Source: Bifidobacterium aemilianum (lineage in GTDB: Bacteria > Actinomycetota > Actinomycetes > Actinomycetales > Bifidobacteriaceae). Taken from it: a stretch of DNA of 64,000 nucleotides. The stretch is from NCBI RefSeq assembly GCF_003315635.1, contig NZ_PDCG01000002.1:186001-250000 (forward strand). Direction: 5' to 3'. Numbering within the stretch: the first letter of the stretch is position 1; every line of letters begins with the position of its first letter. This document shows positions 8,900-18,315 of the stretch, piece by piece. The notes beneath the pieces are model-generated. The model ran no database searches. It was not told the DNA's origin and saw only the letters and a program-made list of their open reading frames with translations. A program made the position numbers and the translations under genes.

Positions 8900-9255
8900 C
8901 CTGATTCCCCGCCCTCCCCCATCAGCACTTGGGCGGATGCCATGGCGATGAAGTCCGGGAAGTTCGCTCAGCCTTGCCACACCCCGCCAATAGGACACCT
9001 TCCACTGATAGAAGAGGACGGTCAGCCGCTGGAGGGTATCAAGCAGGCGGACCCAGATACGCTCCATCCCCCCTTGCCTGGGACGCCGGAACCGCTTCAA
9101 GCGCATATCAACCCATGACCTTTCCCAGGCCTTCGCCACAGCCATCACCCCTGCCTGTCCACCCAGGCATGGACGCCCTTACAGCTGTGAACCGACCAAA
9201 GGACGGACTTCTTACTGGGCCCAGTGACCGTGTACTGGCCTGTACATCCTGCAGG
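8900..9255. other. gene-free gap
   Basis: About 355 bases between proC and the peptidase E-like gene. It contains the 12-base palindrome actgggcccagt (9214-9225) just after the proC stop, which could aid termination. I see no gene or RNA in it. Confidence 0.4.
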
Positions 9256-10089
9256 TTACTCCTGGATGGCGTCGACTGCCGAGATGACAGCCCCACGGAA
9301 GCCGGCCATCTCCAGGGCGGACACGCCACGGATGGTGGTGCCACCGGGCGAGCAGACCGCATCCTTGAGGGCGCCGGGGTGGGCGCCGGTTTCCATATAC
9401 AGTGCACCGACCCCCTCAATCATCTTGGCTGCCAGCCGGTAGGCCGTCTGCCGCTGCAGGCCATACTTGACTCCGGCATCGCCCAGGGCCTCGAGGAAAA
9501 TCTCGGCGAAGGCAGGTCCGCAACCAGCCACTGAGGAGCCGATGCCCATGTACTGGCTGTCCACTCGCTCGATCAGGGAGATGGGAGCGAAGAGGGACTC
9601 GAAGAGCAAGCGCTGCTCCTCGCTATAGCTGTTGGCCGTCTCCGTTACCAGTACACCCTGCCCCACGGCGATGGGCGTGTTGGGTATGACGCATTGGATG
9701 CTGGCCTGCTCCCCCAGCAACTCCTGGTACTGGTCCAGGGTCCAGCCCGCAGCGATGGAAAGGAGCATCTTGCCCGGTTGGGCCACAGTTGCCTTGACCG
9801 GAGCCAGCACCTGTTCGATCTGGTAGGGCTTGACAGCCACCACGACCATATCCGCGGCTTCCACCACTTCCTGGGCCGAGTGCAGGGCCCGTGCTCCAAG
9901 CTCCTGCACTGTGTGCAGGAGCTTGTCGTAGTGGGCTGCGCAGGCCACGATGTGGTCGCCGGCCAACTGTCCCGATGCCACCAGACCCTGGGCGATGGCC
10001 TGGGCCATGTTCCCATAACCGATGAATCCAAGGGTCAGATTGGCCATTGCTCCGCCCGTGCCGTGGGTTGTCTCATGCTCGCCTGCCAT
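9256..10089 (-). CDS. proC: pyrroline-5-carboxylate reductase
   Basis: The last enzyme of proline synthesis, reducing 1-pyrroline-5-carboxylate with NAD(P)H. The Rossmann motif GFIGYGNMAQAI opens the conserved part, and the C-terminal signature region reads PGGTTIRGVSALE. Length (277 residues) is normal. The ATG at 10089 (MAGEHETTHG) follows aaagga with good spacing; a later ATG at MANLTLGF, nearer the usual family start, is the alternative. It lies alone, downstream of and on the same strand as the prolyl aminopeptidase, so the two might jointly manage proline supply. Confidence 0.93.
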   Translation of the reverse strand: MAGEHETTHGTGGAMANLTLGFIGYGNMAQAIAQGLVASGQLAGDHIVACAAHYDKLLHTVQELGARALHSAQEVVEAADMVVVAVKPYQIEQVLAPVKATVAQPGKMLLSIAAGWTLDQYQELLGEQASIQCVIPNTPIAVGQGVLVTETANSYSEEQRLLFESLFAPISLIERVDSQYMGIGSSVAGCGPAFAEIFLEALGDAGVKYGLQRQTAYRLAAKMIEGVGALYMETGAHPGALKDAVCSPGGTTIRGVSALEMAGFRGAVISAVDAIQE

Positions 10090-10182
10090 GCCGGTTCCTT
10101 TCATACCTACGCCTGTTCTTACCATCTTGGCATATGGTCACCATACTCCCCGCCCTGCCGTCGGAACAGCGAACAGAACCTC

Positions 10183-11550
10183 TCAGAACAAGCCCTCCAG
10201 ATCCCCGCGATCTCGAGCCTCCTCAAGCAGGCGCCCAAAGACATCGCCGCCATGAATGCCGTCATGCTCGTACTGGTTGGTGGTCCAATAGTGGGAGTGA
10301 CCTATGTGGGCCAGGGTGTCGAGCTGCAGCCCTGCATCAACATACATGTCGTCGAAGTAGACAGCCGACTGCAGGGGGACCTCATTGCGGGCCAACTGGT
10401 CCTCGTCGTATATGCGACCGAAGTGGGTGTCTTGCATAAGCAGGTCCATGGCCCCCCGGAATGGCCGCAGGGCACGCTCCTCTTCAAACATCCAGGGGAA
10501 TGTGGCCTCGCCGGTGAAGTTGAGGGGACGGAAGTCAATGGCGAATTCGGGATGCCGGCCCCTGACCTGCTGGGCGGCCCAGGCTATTGGCTCATCGAGT
10601 TCACCATCCGCATAGATGAACTCCTGAAGGGGCCAATACAAGGGTGTTGAGCTGGTTGCTGCCATGAAGGAGGCCAGGAAGCTATCGGAGAGCTCCAGTC
10701 CTTCCTCAACCTGTTCGTCAGCGGCCTCCGGGGACCCGTCACCTCCGACAAAGGCCTGGTCAAAGAGCCAATGGGCCCGTTCAAAACCGGCTTTCATCCC
10801 GAAGTCGGAACCCAAGCTTTGCAGGCGTTCGACCGTCAGGGGGTCGCCGTTGGGCAGGCGTACCCTGCCAGGGTTTTCCAGCAGGAAGTCGGCAACCGCT
10901 GCCACACGTTTCTTATCCTGGGGATAACGCTCGTAATACTGGCCGCATTTGGAGACCATACGGGGGAAGGTGTGTTCGTACAAGACCTGTGCAGAAGCGG
11001 GGACATGGGGTATGCCGCCGGTGGTGAAGGCCGCTTGCACACCTTGGGGGAAGAAGGAGAGGTAGGTCAGGGTCAGGAAGCCGCCAAAGCTCTGGCCCAG
11101 GGTGACCCACTGCCTTCCAGCGAATTCAGTCAGGCGCAGGTGCTCGAAATCCCTGACGATGGAATCAGCCAGAAAGTGCTTGAGATGGTCTGCCTGGTCA
11201 CGGGCGGTTTCAAACCGGCCCATGACGTGCGAGTCGATGCAGGAGGACCGGCCGGTGCCCCGTTGGTCAGGCAGGACCAGGCGGAAGTGATTGAGGGCCT
11301 TATCAATCCATGGCTCACCGGACCGATTCAAAGGCCGGGGACCTGCACCACCTGGGCCGCCCTGGAGGAAGACAAGGAGAGGCAGATCATCGTGCACATG
11401 CTCAGGAGCGGACACAACCCGGTAGAAAAGGCTGATGGACGGTCCCGCAAAGCCCTGCCCAGGGGTCTTGCCCTTCCAATCCAGGGGAACCTTGATGGAA
11501 TGGTCCTCAACATACATGCCGGGTACATAGGAACAGGAAAGCAGGGTCAT
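10183..11550 (-). CDS. prolyl aminopeptidase-like alpha/beta hydrolase (S33)
   Basis: A 455-residue alpha/beta-hydrolase. The oxyanion segment FLQGGPGGAG, the DQRGTGRS motif and the nucleophile elbow GQSFGG are the marks of S33 proline iminopeptidases. The catalytic His is in NQYEHDGIHGGDVF near the C-terminus. The length and the C-terminal part match the large actinobacterial prolyl aminopeptidases that release N-terminal proline. No signal peptide is convincing, so it is probably cytoplasmic. Bifidobacterial enzymes of this type act on proline-rich peptides. Confidence 0.88.
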   Translation of the reverse strand: MTLLSCSYVPGMYVEDHSIKVPLDWKGKTPGQGFAGPSISLFYRVVSAPEHVHDDLPLLVFLQGGPGGAGPRPLNRSGEPWIDKALNHFRLVLPDQRGTGRSSCIDSHVMGRFETARDQADHLKHFLADSIVRDFEHLRLTEFAGRQWVTLGQSFGGFLTLTYLSFFPQGVQAAFTTGGIPHVPASAQVLYEHTFPRMVSKCGQYYERYPQDKKRVAAVADFLLENPGRVRLPNGDPLTVERLQSLGSDFGMKAGFERAHWLFDQAFVGGDGSPEAADEQVEEGLELSDSFLASFMAATSSTPLYWPLQEFIYADGELDEPIAWAAQQVRGRHPEFAIDFRPLNFTGEATFPWMFEEERALRPFRGAMDLLMQDTHFGRIYDEDQLARNEVPLQSAVYFDDMYVDAGLQLDTLAHIGHSHYWTTNQYEHDGIHGGDVFGRLLEEARDRGDLEGLF

Positions 11551-11751
11551 GGCACTTCTTCTCTATAGGTGTTCTTCCGCACAGCCGTCCGCGCGGCTCC
11601 TTCTCAACGCCAACCAGCTTAGCCTGCCTGCCCTTGGAACACTGACATTGTCCATTTCACCGACCGACATGTCAGGTCGTGCCGTATGGTTCCTTGAACA
11701 TCATTCCCAGGGTTGATGGTGGAGGCTCGGGCTTTCCGTTAGCCTTGGGGC

Positions 11752-14385
11752 ATGAGTAAAACGGAGCGCTTCATTGCCTGCTGCCGGCGGCATGTGCTGC
11801 TGGTGGACAGCTTGGGGATGCTTCTTTTGGGTCTGGTCTTTCTCACCTTGGTTCCCTTGAGCACCCAGGACATGGGGACCAACGAGCCGGGACTCCTCTT
11901 CGACAATGGCGTGGCCCAGCAGCTGGTCTGGTCCTGGCTGGTCCTCCTGCCGACCGCCGCAAGACGGTGGAAGCCCGAAGCCAGCACCCTGGCATACGTG
12001 GCCTTGGTCGCCCTGCACCTGGTCTTCGGGCCCATCCTGATCTACCCGGACCTCCTGGCACCACTCATGCTCTATTCGGTCATCGTCTACGGCAACCCAC
12101 AGCATTCCACGATCTACGTGCTCATATCACTGGCCATGAGCCTGTGTTCGGCGGGTATCACCGGCTGGGTATCCAATATGGGATCACTGCTGGGGTCGAT
12201 CAGCGACCCTGACAGCTCTTGCTCCACCAGCGCCACCGGCCAGTTGCCGACCTGGACCTGCGCCAGGACCATACTCGCCCAGGAGGCCGTATGGCTGGCC
12301 GTAGTCCTGCTCATCATGGTATCCACCATCATCATCGCCTACTGGCAGCGAGCGCGACTGGCCACCATCCGGCTCATGCAGGAACGCAATGCCGCCCTGG
12401 AGGCCTCGCGCGAGGAGGACAGACGCATCGCCGCCCTAGCCGAACGGGCCCGGATCGCCCGTGATATGCACGATGTGGTGGCCCATACCCTCTCCATTCT
12501 CATCGTCCAGGCCGATGGGGGCAGATACGCCGGCACACACGACCAGCAACTGGCCAGGCAGACCATGGAGACCATCCGCCGGGAGGCCGAACGTGCCCTC
12601 CATGACATGAAACGGCTGCTTGGGGTCTTTGGGGGCTCCATTAATGCTGACTTCGCCGACATGGACAAGCTCTTGGACCAGGCTAGGCAAGCCGACCCCG
12701 AGTGCAGCTTCAGCTACCAGGTCACCGGTAGGCCACAGCCAGAGGCACTGGGCAGGCAAGGGTCGACCACCGCCTACCGCCTGGTCCAAGAGGCTCTGAC
12801 CAACATCCGCAAGTACGCGGGACCCCAGGTCAAGGTAAGCATTGAGGCGGCCTGGAAGGGTGAGGCCCTGGAACTACAGATCCGGGACAATGGTCGCGGA
12901 GCGGCCGCAGGTCTGGACGGCCACCAACCTGGCTATGGGCTAATCGGCATGCGGGAGCGGGTCGAAGCCTTGGGTGGACGACTCTCTACGGGGCCGATTG
13001 CTGGCGGGGGTTACAAGGTGGAGGCCGTCATACCGATCGGATCAGCACCGGTAGCCAGCAAGAACCAGGATTCGACCGGTAAACCGGACCCCCATGACAA
13101 GACGCCCGCCAAAACCACCGGCGGCAAGGCCTGGCAGCTGCCAATCCCGGCCTCCCGCAGGGGGAAATTGCTGGCGCCTCTCAGGGAATTCTATGCTGGC
13201 AGGTCCCTGGACCTAGCGGTCCAACCTGTATCCCAAGATTCTCAATCGGCACTGGGGCCGAACCAGTCAGCAGCCGACACGACCATCGGCAAGCAGATCT
13301 CTGGCAGCGCACGCAGACATGCTCCCAATTGGATCGAACGGGTCTCCCGTTGGACCCAGTTGCACTATTTCGCCATGGACCTCTGCCTGGCAGCCTTCCT
13401 CATCCTTGTGGAGGCCGTCGGCTTTTGCGTCCCCCTTGTCTCCCCCCAGGTATCCCAGGTCTTCGGCAACACCGTCACGCCCCTGGAGCTCCTGTGCTCC
13501 CTCATCTCCTTCATCCCCTTGGGCCTTCGCCGCCGCCTGCCCGAAGCCAGCGCCTTCAGCATCGCCATCATGGGCTTGTTGGGGCTTTTCTTCTTCAATG
13601 GCTATATGCCCGAAGGCGCGGTCTTTGTGCATGTCTTCATCTATTCGGTCACCCTCTACGGGTCTGCCAAGGCCCGCCCATGGACCATGGCTTTCATACT
13701 GCTGGGTTCACTGAGTCTGGGTCTTACCTTGGGAGTGCGACAGCTTGGCTACCAATCCCTGAGCCAGTTGCTGACGAACAGGGCCACGGCAGACGCGCTG
13801 CAAGTCTTCAGGCATTCCCTCTTCCTGCCCACTACGCTGGCCAGCACCGCGACGGCCCTGATCAGTTGCCTGGCCGCCATGGCCATGGCCCTGTGGCGCC
13901 GGTCCAGTGGATCCAATGCCCTGATCCTTCGTGATCGGCAGGAGGCGCTCATGGCGGAACAGGCCAAGGAACGCACCTTTGCCGCCAACTTGGAACGGGA
14001 ACGTATCAGTACCGCCATCCAGTCCGAGGTCAGTGTGACCCTCACCAGAGTCATCGATCAAGCGGTCCAAGGCCTTCAGCTCCTGGATCAGGCTCAGGTG
14101 GAGGGCCGGGAGTTGCCCGCTCAGAGCATATCCCGGTCCTTCGCCTCCATCGCCCACCAGGCCCGCCAGGCCCTGGCTCGCATGAGGGAACTTCTGGGGA
14201 TCCTGCGCCAAACCGGCTCCAGTGATGACGACAGTGCTCAAGGGCCAGTAGCGGCTACAGCGCAAACAGCACAGGGGCCGCAGGCGAGCCAGGGCCAGTC
14301 GGGTAATCAGGGCATGCAACTGGCCCCGTCGGCCTCCCTCGACGAGCAACTGGCGGCCTTGAAGCAGCGGGCTGACTCTGCATGA
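11752..14385 (+). CDS. large NarL-type sensor histidine kinase with degenerate second kinase module
   Basis: An 877-residue membrane histidine kinase. Residues 1-200 hold several membrane spans. The dimerisation/phosphoacceptor motif ERARIARDMHDVVAH has its His at about 240, and the ATPase boxes QEALTN (346-351), DNGRG (379-383) and GYGLIGMRERV follow. A second half begins near 530 with four or more further spans (about 545-715) and a second HisKA_3-like helix, RERISTAIQSEVSVTLTR, in which the phosphoacceptor His is replaced by Gln (about 757) and no ATPase domain follows. Such proteins would sense envelope stress and phosphorylate the adjacent response regulator. The GC-rich linker at 430-525 is low complexity. 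Confidence 0.9.
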   Translation: MSKTERFIACCRRHVLLVDSLGMLLLGLVFLTLVPLSTQDMGTNEPGLLFDNGVAQQLVWSWLVLLPTAARRWKPEASTLAYVALVALHLVFGPILIYPDLLAPLMLYSVIVYGNPQHSTIYVLISLAMSLCSAGITGWVSNMGSLLGSISDPDSSCSTSATGQLPTWTCARTILAQEAVWLAVVLLIMVSTIIIAYWQRARLATIRLMQERNAALEASREEDRRIAALAERARIARDMHDVVAHTLSILIVQADGGRYAGTHDQQLARQTMETIRREAERALHDMKRLLGVFGGSINADFADMDKLLDQARQADPECSFSYQVTGRPQPEALGRQGSTTAYRLVQEALTNIRKYAGPQVKVSIEAAWKGEALELQIRDNGRGAAAGLDGHQPGYGLIGMRERVEALGGRLSTGPIAGGGYKVEAVIPIGSAPVASKNQDSTGKPDPHDKTPAKTTGGKAWQLPIPASRRGKLLAPLREFYAGRSLDLAVQPVSQDSQSALGPNQSAADTTIGKQISGSARRHAPNWIERVSRWTQLHYFAMDLCLAAFLILVEAVGFCVPLVSPQVSQVFGNTVTPLELLCSLISFIPLGLRRRLPEASAFSIAIMGLLGLFFFNGYMPEGAVFVHVFIYSVTLYGSAKARPWTMAFILLGSLSLGLTLGVRQLGYQSLSQLLTNRATADALQVFRHSLFLPTTLASTATALISCLAAMAMALWRRSSGSNALILRDRQEALMAEQAKERTFAANLERERISTAIQSEVSVTLTRVIDQAVQGLQLLDQAQVEGRELPAQSISRSFASIAHQARQALARMRELLGILRQTGSSDDDSAQGPVAATAQTAQGPQASQGQSGNQGMQLAPSASLDEQLAALKQRADSA

Positions 14386-14520
14386 TAGAAGGCGTGGAGC
14401 ATCTTCGGCATTGGCCCAGTGGCAGCGGCTGGGAGTCTGGACGGATTGGAACCGCCTCCAGGACCTGCCAGCAGCTGGGCATATCCTGGGAAACCACGAC
14501 GAGTCAGGTACTGTGAGGAT

Positions 14521-15306
14521 ATGGGTCAAGTGCAGAAACGAATTCGTGTGGTCATAGCCGATGACCAGAGACTGGTCAGGTCCGGTTTCGCCATGGTCAT
14601 CAACTCGCAGGAAGATATGGAGGTGGTGGGCCAGGCTGGCGATGGGACCGAAGCCGTAGCCCAGGTCGAGCAGCTCAGACCCGACGTGGTGCTCATGGAC
14701 GTGCGTATGCCCGGCATGGATGGCATCGAGGCAAGCAGGAAGATCACGGCCTTGAAAACGCCTGACCTGGCACATAAGGAAGGCATGGACAACGGCAAAA
14801 CCGGTCCATGCACCCATGTCATCATCCTGACCACCTTCGACCTGGACGAATATGTCATGGCCGCCATCAACGCCGGGGCCTCAGGCTTCCTCCTCAAGGA
14901 CACCGAACCTGAGACCCTCCTGGCCTCCATACGCACGGTCTACCATGGCAACGCCATCATCGCCCCCACGGCCACCAAAAGGCTGATCGAACAGATGATG
15001 CTGGGGACCCTGCGTAATGACCAGACCGGCAAGTACGGTCAGCCAGCAGACCCAAACCATCCCGGAGCCCAGAGCTCACAGGGCACGCAAACCCCTTATA
15101 GGGACCCGGAACTCGATGAGCTGACCGACCGGGAGCTTGAGGTCCTCATCAAGATAGCCCACGGCCTGTCCAACCAGGAGATCGCCGACAAGCTCTTCAT
15201 CAGCCTGCCCACCGTCAAAACCCACGTAGCCCATATTCTGGCCAAGATCAACGCCAGGGACCGGGTCCAGGCCGTGGTCTTCGCCTACGACAACCAGCTG
15301 GTCTGA
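14521..15306 (+). CDS. NarL/FixJ-family response regulator
   Basis: A 261-residue cytoplasmic regulator. The receiver domain has the acidic pair ADD near the N-terminus, the phosphoacceptor Asp60 in VVLMDVRMPG, and the conserved Thr/Lys in LTTFD and LLKDTEP. The C-terminal LuxR helix-turn-helix reads LTDRELEVLIKIAHGLSN then QEIADKLFISLPTVKTHV. Two non-conserved insertions are notable: about 18 residues after the fourth strand region (PDLAHKEGMDNGKTGP) and a Gln/Pro-rich linker between the domains. The ATG at 14521 gives the family start (MGQVQKRIRVVIADDQ). It is the partner of the large kinase and probably controls the convergent ABC exporter. Confidence 0.92.
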   Translation: MGQVQKRIRVVIADDQRLVRSGFAMVINSQEDMEVVGQAGDGTEAVAQVEQLRPDVVLMDVRMPGMDGIEASRKITALKTPDLAHKEGMDNGKTGPCTHVIILTTFDLDEYVMAAINAGASGFLLKDTEPETLLASIRTVYHGNAIIAPTATKRLIEQMMLGTLRNDQTGKYGQPADPNHPGAQSSQGTQTPYRDPELDELTDRELEVLIKIAHGLSNQEIADKLFISLPTVKTHVAHILAKINARDRVQAVVFAYDNQLV

Positions 15307-15537
15307 CCCCACGAAGCTTGCGGGCACAACTTCAACTATCCGCACATCCGCACATCCGCATTATGACGGTTTCATCGTTTCAGACGGGAAAAAGGCCGAT
15401 GATGCCACCGGGAGATTGGAAGTCTCCCTGGAAAGCACACCGGCCCAGGGTTGCCGTCAGGCGGAAGAGGTGGACCAACTGCCCCAGCCTTGGCCCAAGC
15501 ATCAGCATGGCAGCTTGGGCTAGGGCTGATATGGTGC

Positions 15538-18264
15538 CTAGGCCTCGGCCAGGGCCTGCACCGGGGAGGTCCTGACGGCCCGGCTGGCAGGCAGCACGGA
15601 GGCTAGCAGGGCCGCGGCCACGGAGATCAGTAGAATCATGACATCGGTCCCCCAATCAATAGGGAAGGCGACCGATCCCAGGGAACTGAAGACCATGTAG
15701 GAACCCAGCCAGCCGAAGACGGTGCCCACCAGCACACCCACCAGGCTGGTGACCAGGGCTATGAGCAGGGCCTCGCCGGCCAGGGAGCGCCGCAGCTGCC
15801 CACGGGTCATGCCGATGGCCCGCAGGGTGGCCGACTCCCGGGTACGTTCGATGACCGACAGACTCAGGGTGTTGGCCACGCCGATCAGGGCTATGAGCAC
15901 GGCCACGGCCAGGAGTCCCACCAGTAGACCCAACATGACGTTGATGGCCTGCTCCCAGAGCATTCTTTCAGCCACCGGCCCTGAAACCACAATCCCCTCG
16001 CTGGAGGAGGTGATTTCCTGCACCTTCTGGAGGCTTTCCGCAAGGCTGGTGTCCGAGGCTTTGGGGTCCATCCTGGCCAGAAGGATATGGCTATCGGCCG
16101 TGAGTCGTCCATCGTCGAAGAGGGTACGGTCGACGAAGATGGAGCTGCCCTGGACGCTTGCCCTGCTGTAGTCGACCTGCTGTACCTGGAAGGAACACCG
16201 AACGCCAGCATCTGCTGTCTGAGGCCTGTGGCCCTTATCCTGGTCCTGGTCCCCACTTGGGGCGGCTTCACTAGTCGGTTCAGGTTGGCTGGTCTGCGAG
16301 GCTCTCTGGTAGACATCCACATCGGCCCGGTCGCCGGTGGTCAGCTCGAGACCATCAGCTTGTTGGGGGAAGAGGGCCTGGTCGCCATGGATCTCCTTAC
16401 CCTCCAGACCGACCTTCATGACCTTCTGCAGACTTGCGGCATCCTTGACACCGACCAGGGACACCCTAACCGGGTTCCCCTGCTTGTCCTTGATGTCCCT
16501 GAGCTCCCCCTGGGCGACCGGGGCGTAGAGCGTCTGCTCCACACCGGCGACTTGGGCGATTCTTTCGGCCTGGGAATGGCTGATGCCGCTGTCTTGCCCG
16601 TTAGCGGACACACTTTGGGCGATCAGGTCCACGCTGTAGCGGGTGGACAGGGCATGGTTGAGGGTCTCCTTGGCTGATGCGGCACCGGTCCCCAGACAGG
16701 ATACCAGGGTCACGCCAATCAGGAGGGCCACTCCAGTGGAGGCGATGCGGCGGTGGTTCTTCTGGATGTTGGCGGAGGCTATGCGGGCCGAAGGACCTAC
16801 TATGGATGCCAAGGCTCCCACCCCCCGCATCAGCAGCGGCATCCAGAAGACAGCGGTAATGATGAGACCCAGGAAAATCAGGGCACAGGCGCATACTGCC
16901 ATGAGAAGCAGCTGGGCACCGCCATCGCCGTCGGCCAACTGGCCTTGGCTCTGAAGGACCTTGAGCTGGCTTACCGCCAGGAAGGCCAGGACCAGGCCCA
17001 GCAGGATCATGATGGATCCCAGTATGCCACGGACGAGGCTGGACTTTCGTTGGTCAGTGACCTCCAAGGGACGCAGGGCCTCCAGAGGGCTCACCTTGGT
17101 GGCCAGCCGGGCCGACCCCATGGAGGCCAGGAGGGTCATGACCAGGCCGAAGGCCAGGGGCATCAGCAAGACCGGCCAGGTCAGGACCAGCTGGGCTCGG
17201 ACCCCAATCCCATCCAGCAGCTGATTCTTGAAGACCAGGGCCATCAATCCGATGCCCGCACCTACTCCCAACAGGGAGGAGACCAGACCAAGGCTGAACG
17301 CCTCCATGAGCACGGACTGGTAGAGCTGGGCCTTGCGGGCGCCAATGGTCCTCAGGAGGGCGAAGGTCCTACGCCTCTGCGCCACCAGGACCTGGAAGGT
17401 GTTGGCGATGACCAGGCCAGCGACCAGAAGGGCCAGGATGCCGAAAGTCAACAGAAAAGTGGTGATGACGTTGGTGCCGTTGCGTGACATGCTCTTCATG
17501 TTGACATCACTGGCCTCCTGCCGGCTCATGAGGTCATAGCCCTGGGGAATGACCCGGTTGATCTGCTCACTGGCAGCGTCCACCTTGGCTGGACCCAGAT
17601 CAAGGTAGACAGTGTTGACGGGGATCTCGTCCGTGCCACCCAGGTCGGAGAAGACGACGCCGAAGACGTCCAGGGAGACCAAACCGGCCCCACCATAGGC
17701 CTCGTAGACCTTGTCTGGATCATCCGTCAGGCCCACCAGTCTGGCTGTGGCCGATGAGGAGAATTGCTCAGAGGGCTCGTCGAGCTTGACAGTGTCACCG
17801 ACCTTGACCCCGATTCTTTGTGCAACCGGCTTGGGCAGGGCCACCTCCCCCTTGGCGTCCGGATCAGGCTGCCGGCCCTCGACCAGCCTCACTGGAAGCA
17901 TCCTGCTGGAGTGCGAACTGAGGATGGCCTGAATGGAGTAATGCTCCTTCCCCTTGCTGGCCTGGATTTGGTTGGAGATGTCGGGGCGGATGGCCCTGAC
18001 GCCGTCGATGGTCTCAATTCGGTCCAAGGGCATCTTCTTGAGTACGTGTGCACCAGCATCACTGTTGTTGACCTGATCCTTGACCCCTATGGCATAGTTG
18101 GCCTGGGCGAACTGGTTGGTGAGCTGTCTGGCCATGGCATCGTTGAGCCCGTTGCCGAAGAGGAAGGTGGCGGCGATGAAGGCGGTGCCGACCACTATGG
18201 CGATGCCGGCGGGAACGAGCATCTTGACGTTTTTTGACATGAGTTTGATGGTGATTGACCACAT
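15538..18264 (-). CDS. MacB/FtsX-type ABC transporter permease
   Basis: A 908-residue membrane protein with two FtsX repeats. Membrane spans lie near the N-terminus (VGTAFIAATFLFG), at about 270-400, at about 440-500 and in the last 130 residues, with large extracytoplasmic segments between. The end, VRTSPVQALAEA, is the typical FtsX-permease terminus, and the same type of element (ATKVSPLEALRPLE) marks the end of the first repeat. The ATG at 18264 has aaagga upstream. It sits 51 bases downstream of its ATPase on the same strand. Such exporters handle lipoproteins, peptides or antimicrobial compounds; the substrate here is not evident. Confidence 0.92.
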   Translation of the reverse strand: MWSITIKLMSKNVKMLVPAGIAIVVGTAFIAATFLFGNGLNDAMARQLTNQFAQANYAIGVKDQVNNSDAGAHVLKKMPLDRIETIDGVRAIRPDISNQIQASKGKEHYSIQAILSSHSSRMLPVRLVEGRQPDPDAKGEVALPKPVAQRIGVKVGDTVKLDEPSEQFSSSATARLVGLTDDPDKVYEAYGGAGLVSLDVFGVVFSDLGGTDEIPVNTVYLDLGPAKVDAASEQINRVIPQGYDLMSRQEASDVNMKSMSRNGTNVITTFLLTFGILALLVAGLVIANTFQVLVAQRRRTFALLRTIGARKAQLYQSVLMEAFSLGLVSSLLGVGAGIGLMALVFKNQLLDGIGVRAQLVLTWPVLLMPLAFGLVMTLLASMGSARLATKVSPLEALRPLEVTDQRKSSLVRGILGSIMILLGLVLAFLAVSQLKVLQSQGQLADGDGGAQLLLMAVCACALIFLGLIITAVFWMPLLMRGVGALASIVGPSARIASANIQKNHRRIASTGVALLIGVTLVSCLGTGAASAKETLNHALSTRYSVDLIAQSVSANGQDSGISHSQAERIAQVAGVEQTLYAPVAQGELRDIKDKQGNPVRVSLVGVKDAASLQKVMKVGLEGKEIHGDQALFPQQADGLELTTGDRADVDVYQRASQTSQPEPTSEAAPSGDQDQDKGHRPQTADAGVRCSFQVQQVDYSRASVQGSSIFVDRTLFDDGRLTADSHILLARMDPKASDTSLAESLQKVQEITSSSEGIVVSGPVAERMLWEQAINVMLGLLVGLLAVAVLIALIGVANTLSLSVIERTRESATLRAIGMTRGQLRRSLAGEALLIALVTSLVGVLVGTVFGWLGSYMVFSSLGSVAFPIDWGTDVMILLISVAAALLASVLPASRAVRTSPVQALAEA

Positions 18265-18315
18265 GGTGAGTCCTTTACATGTTCGCGGATTCGGTTCACT
18301 GACGGTACTGGGGAC

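Noticed and set aside
15339-15360. Short tandem tccgcaca repeats between the response regulator and the exporter permease
   Set aside because: Less than three copies of eight bases in a convergent gap; explained by chance.
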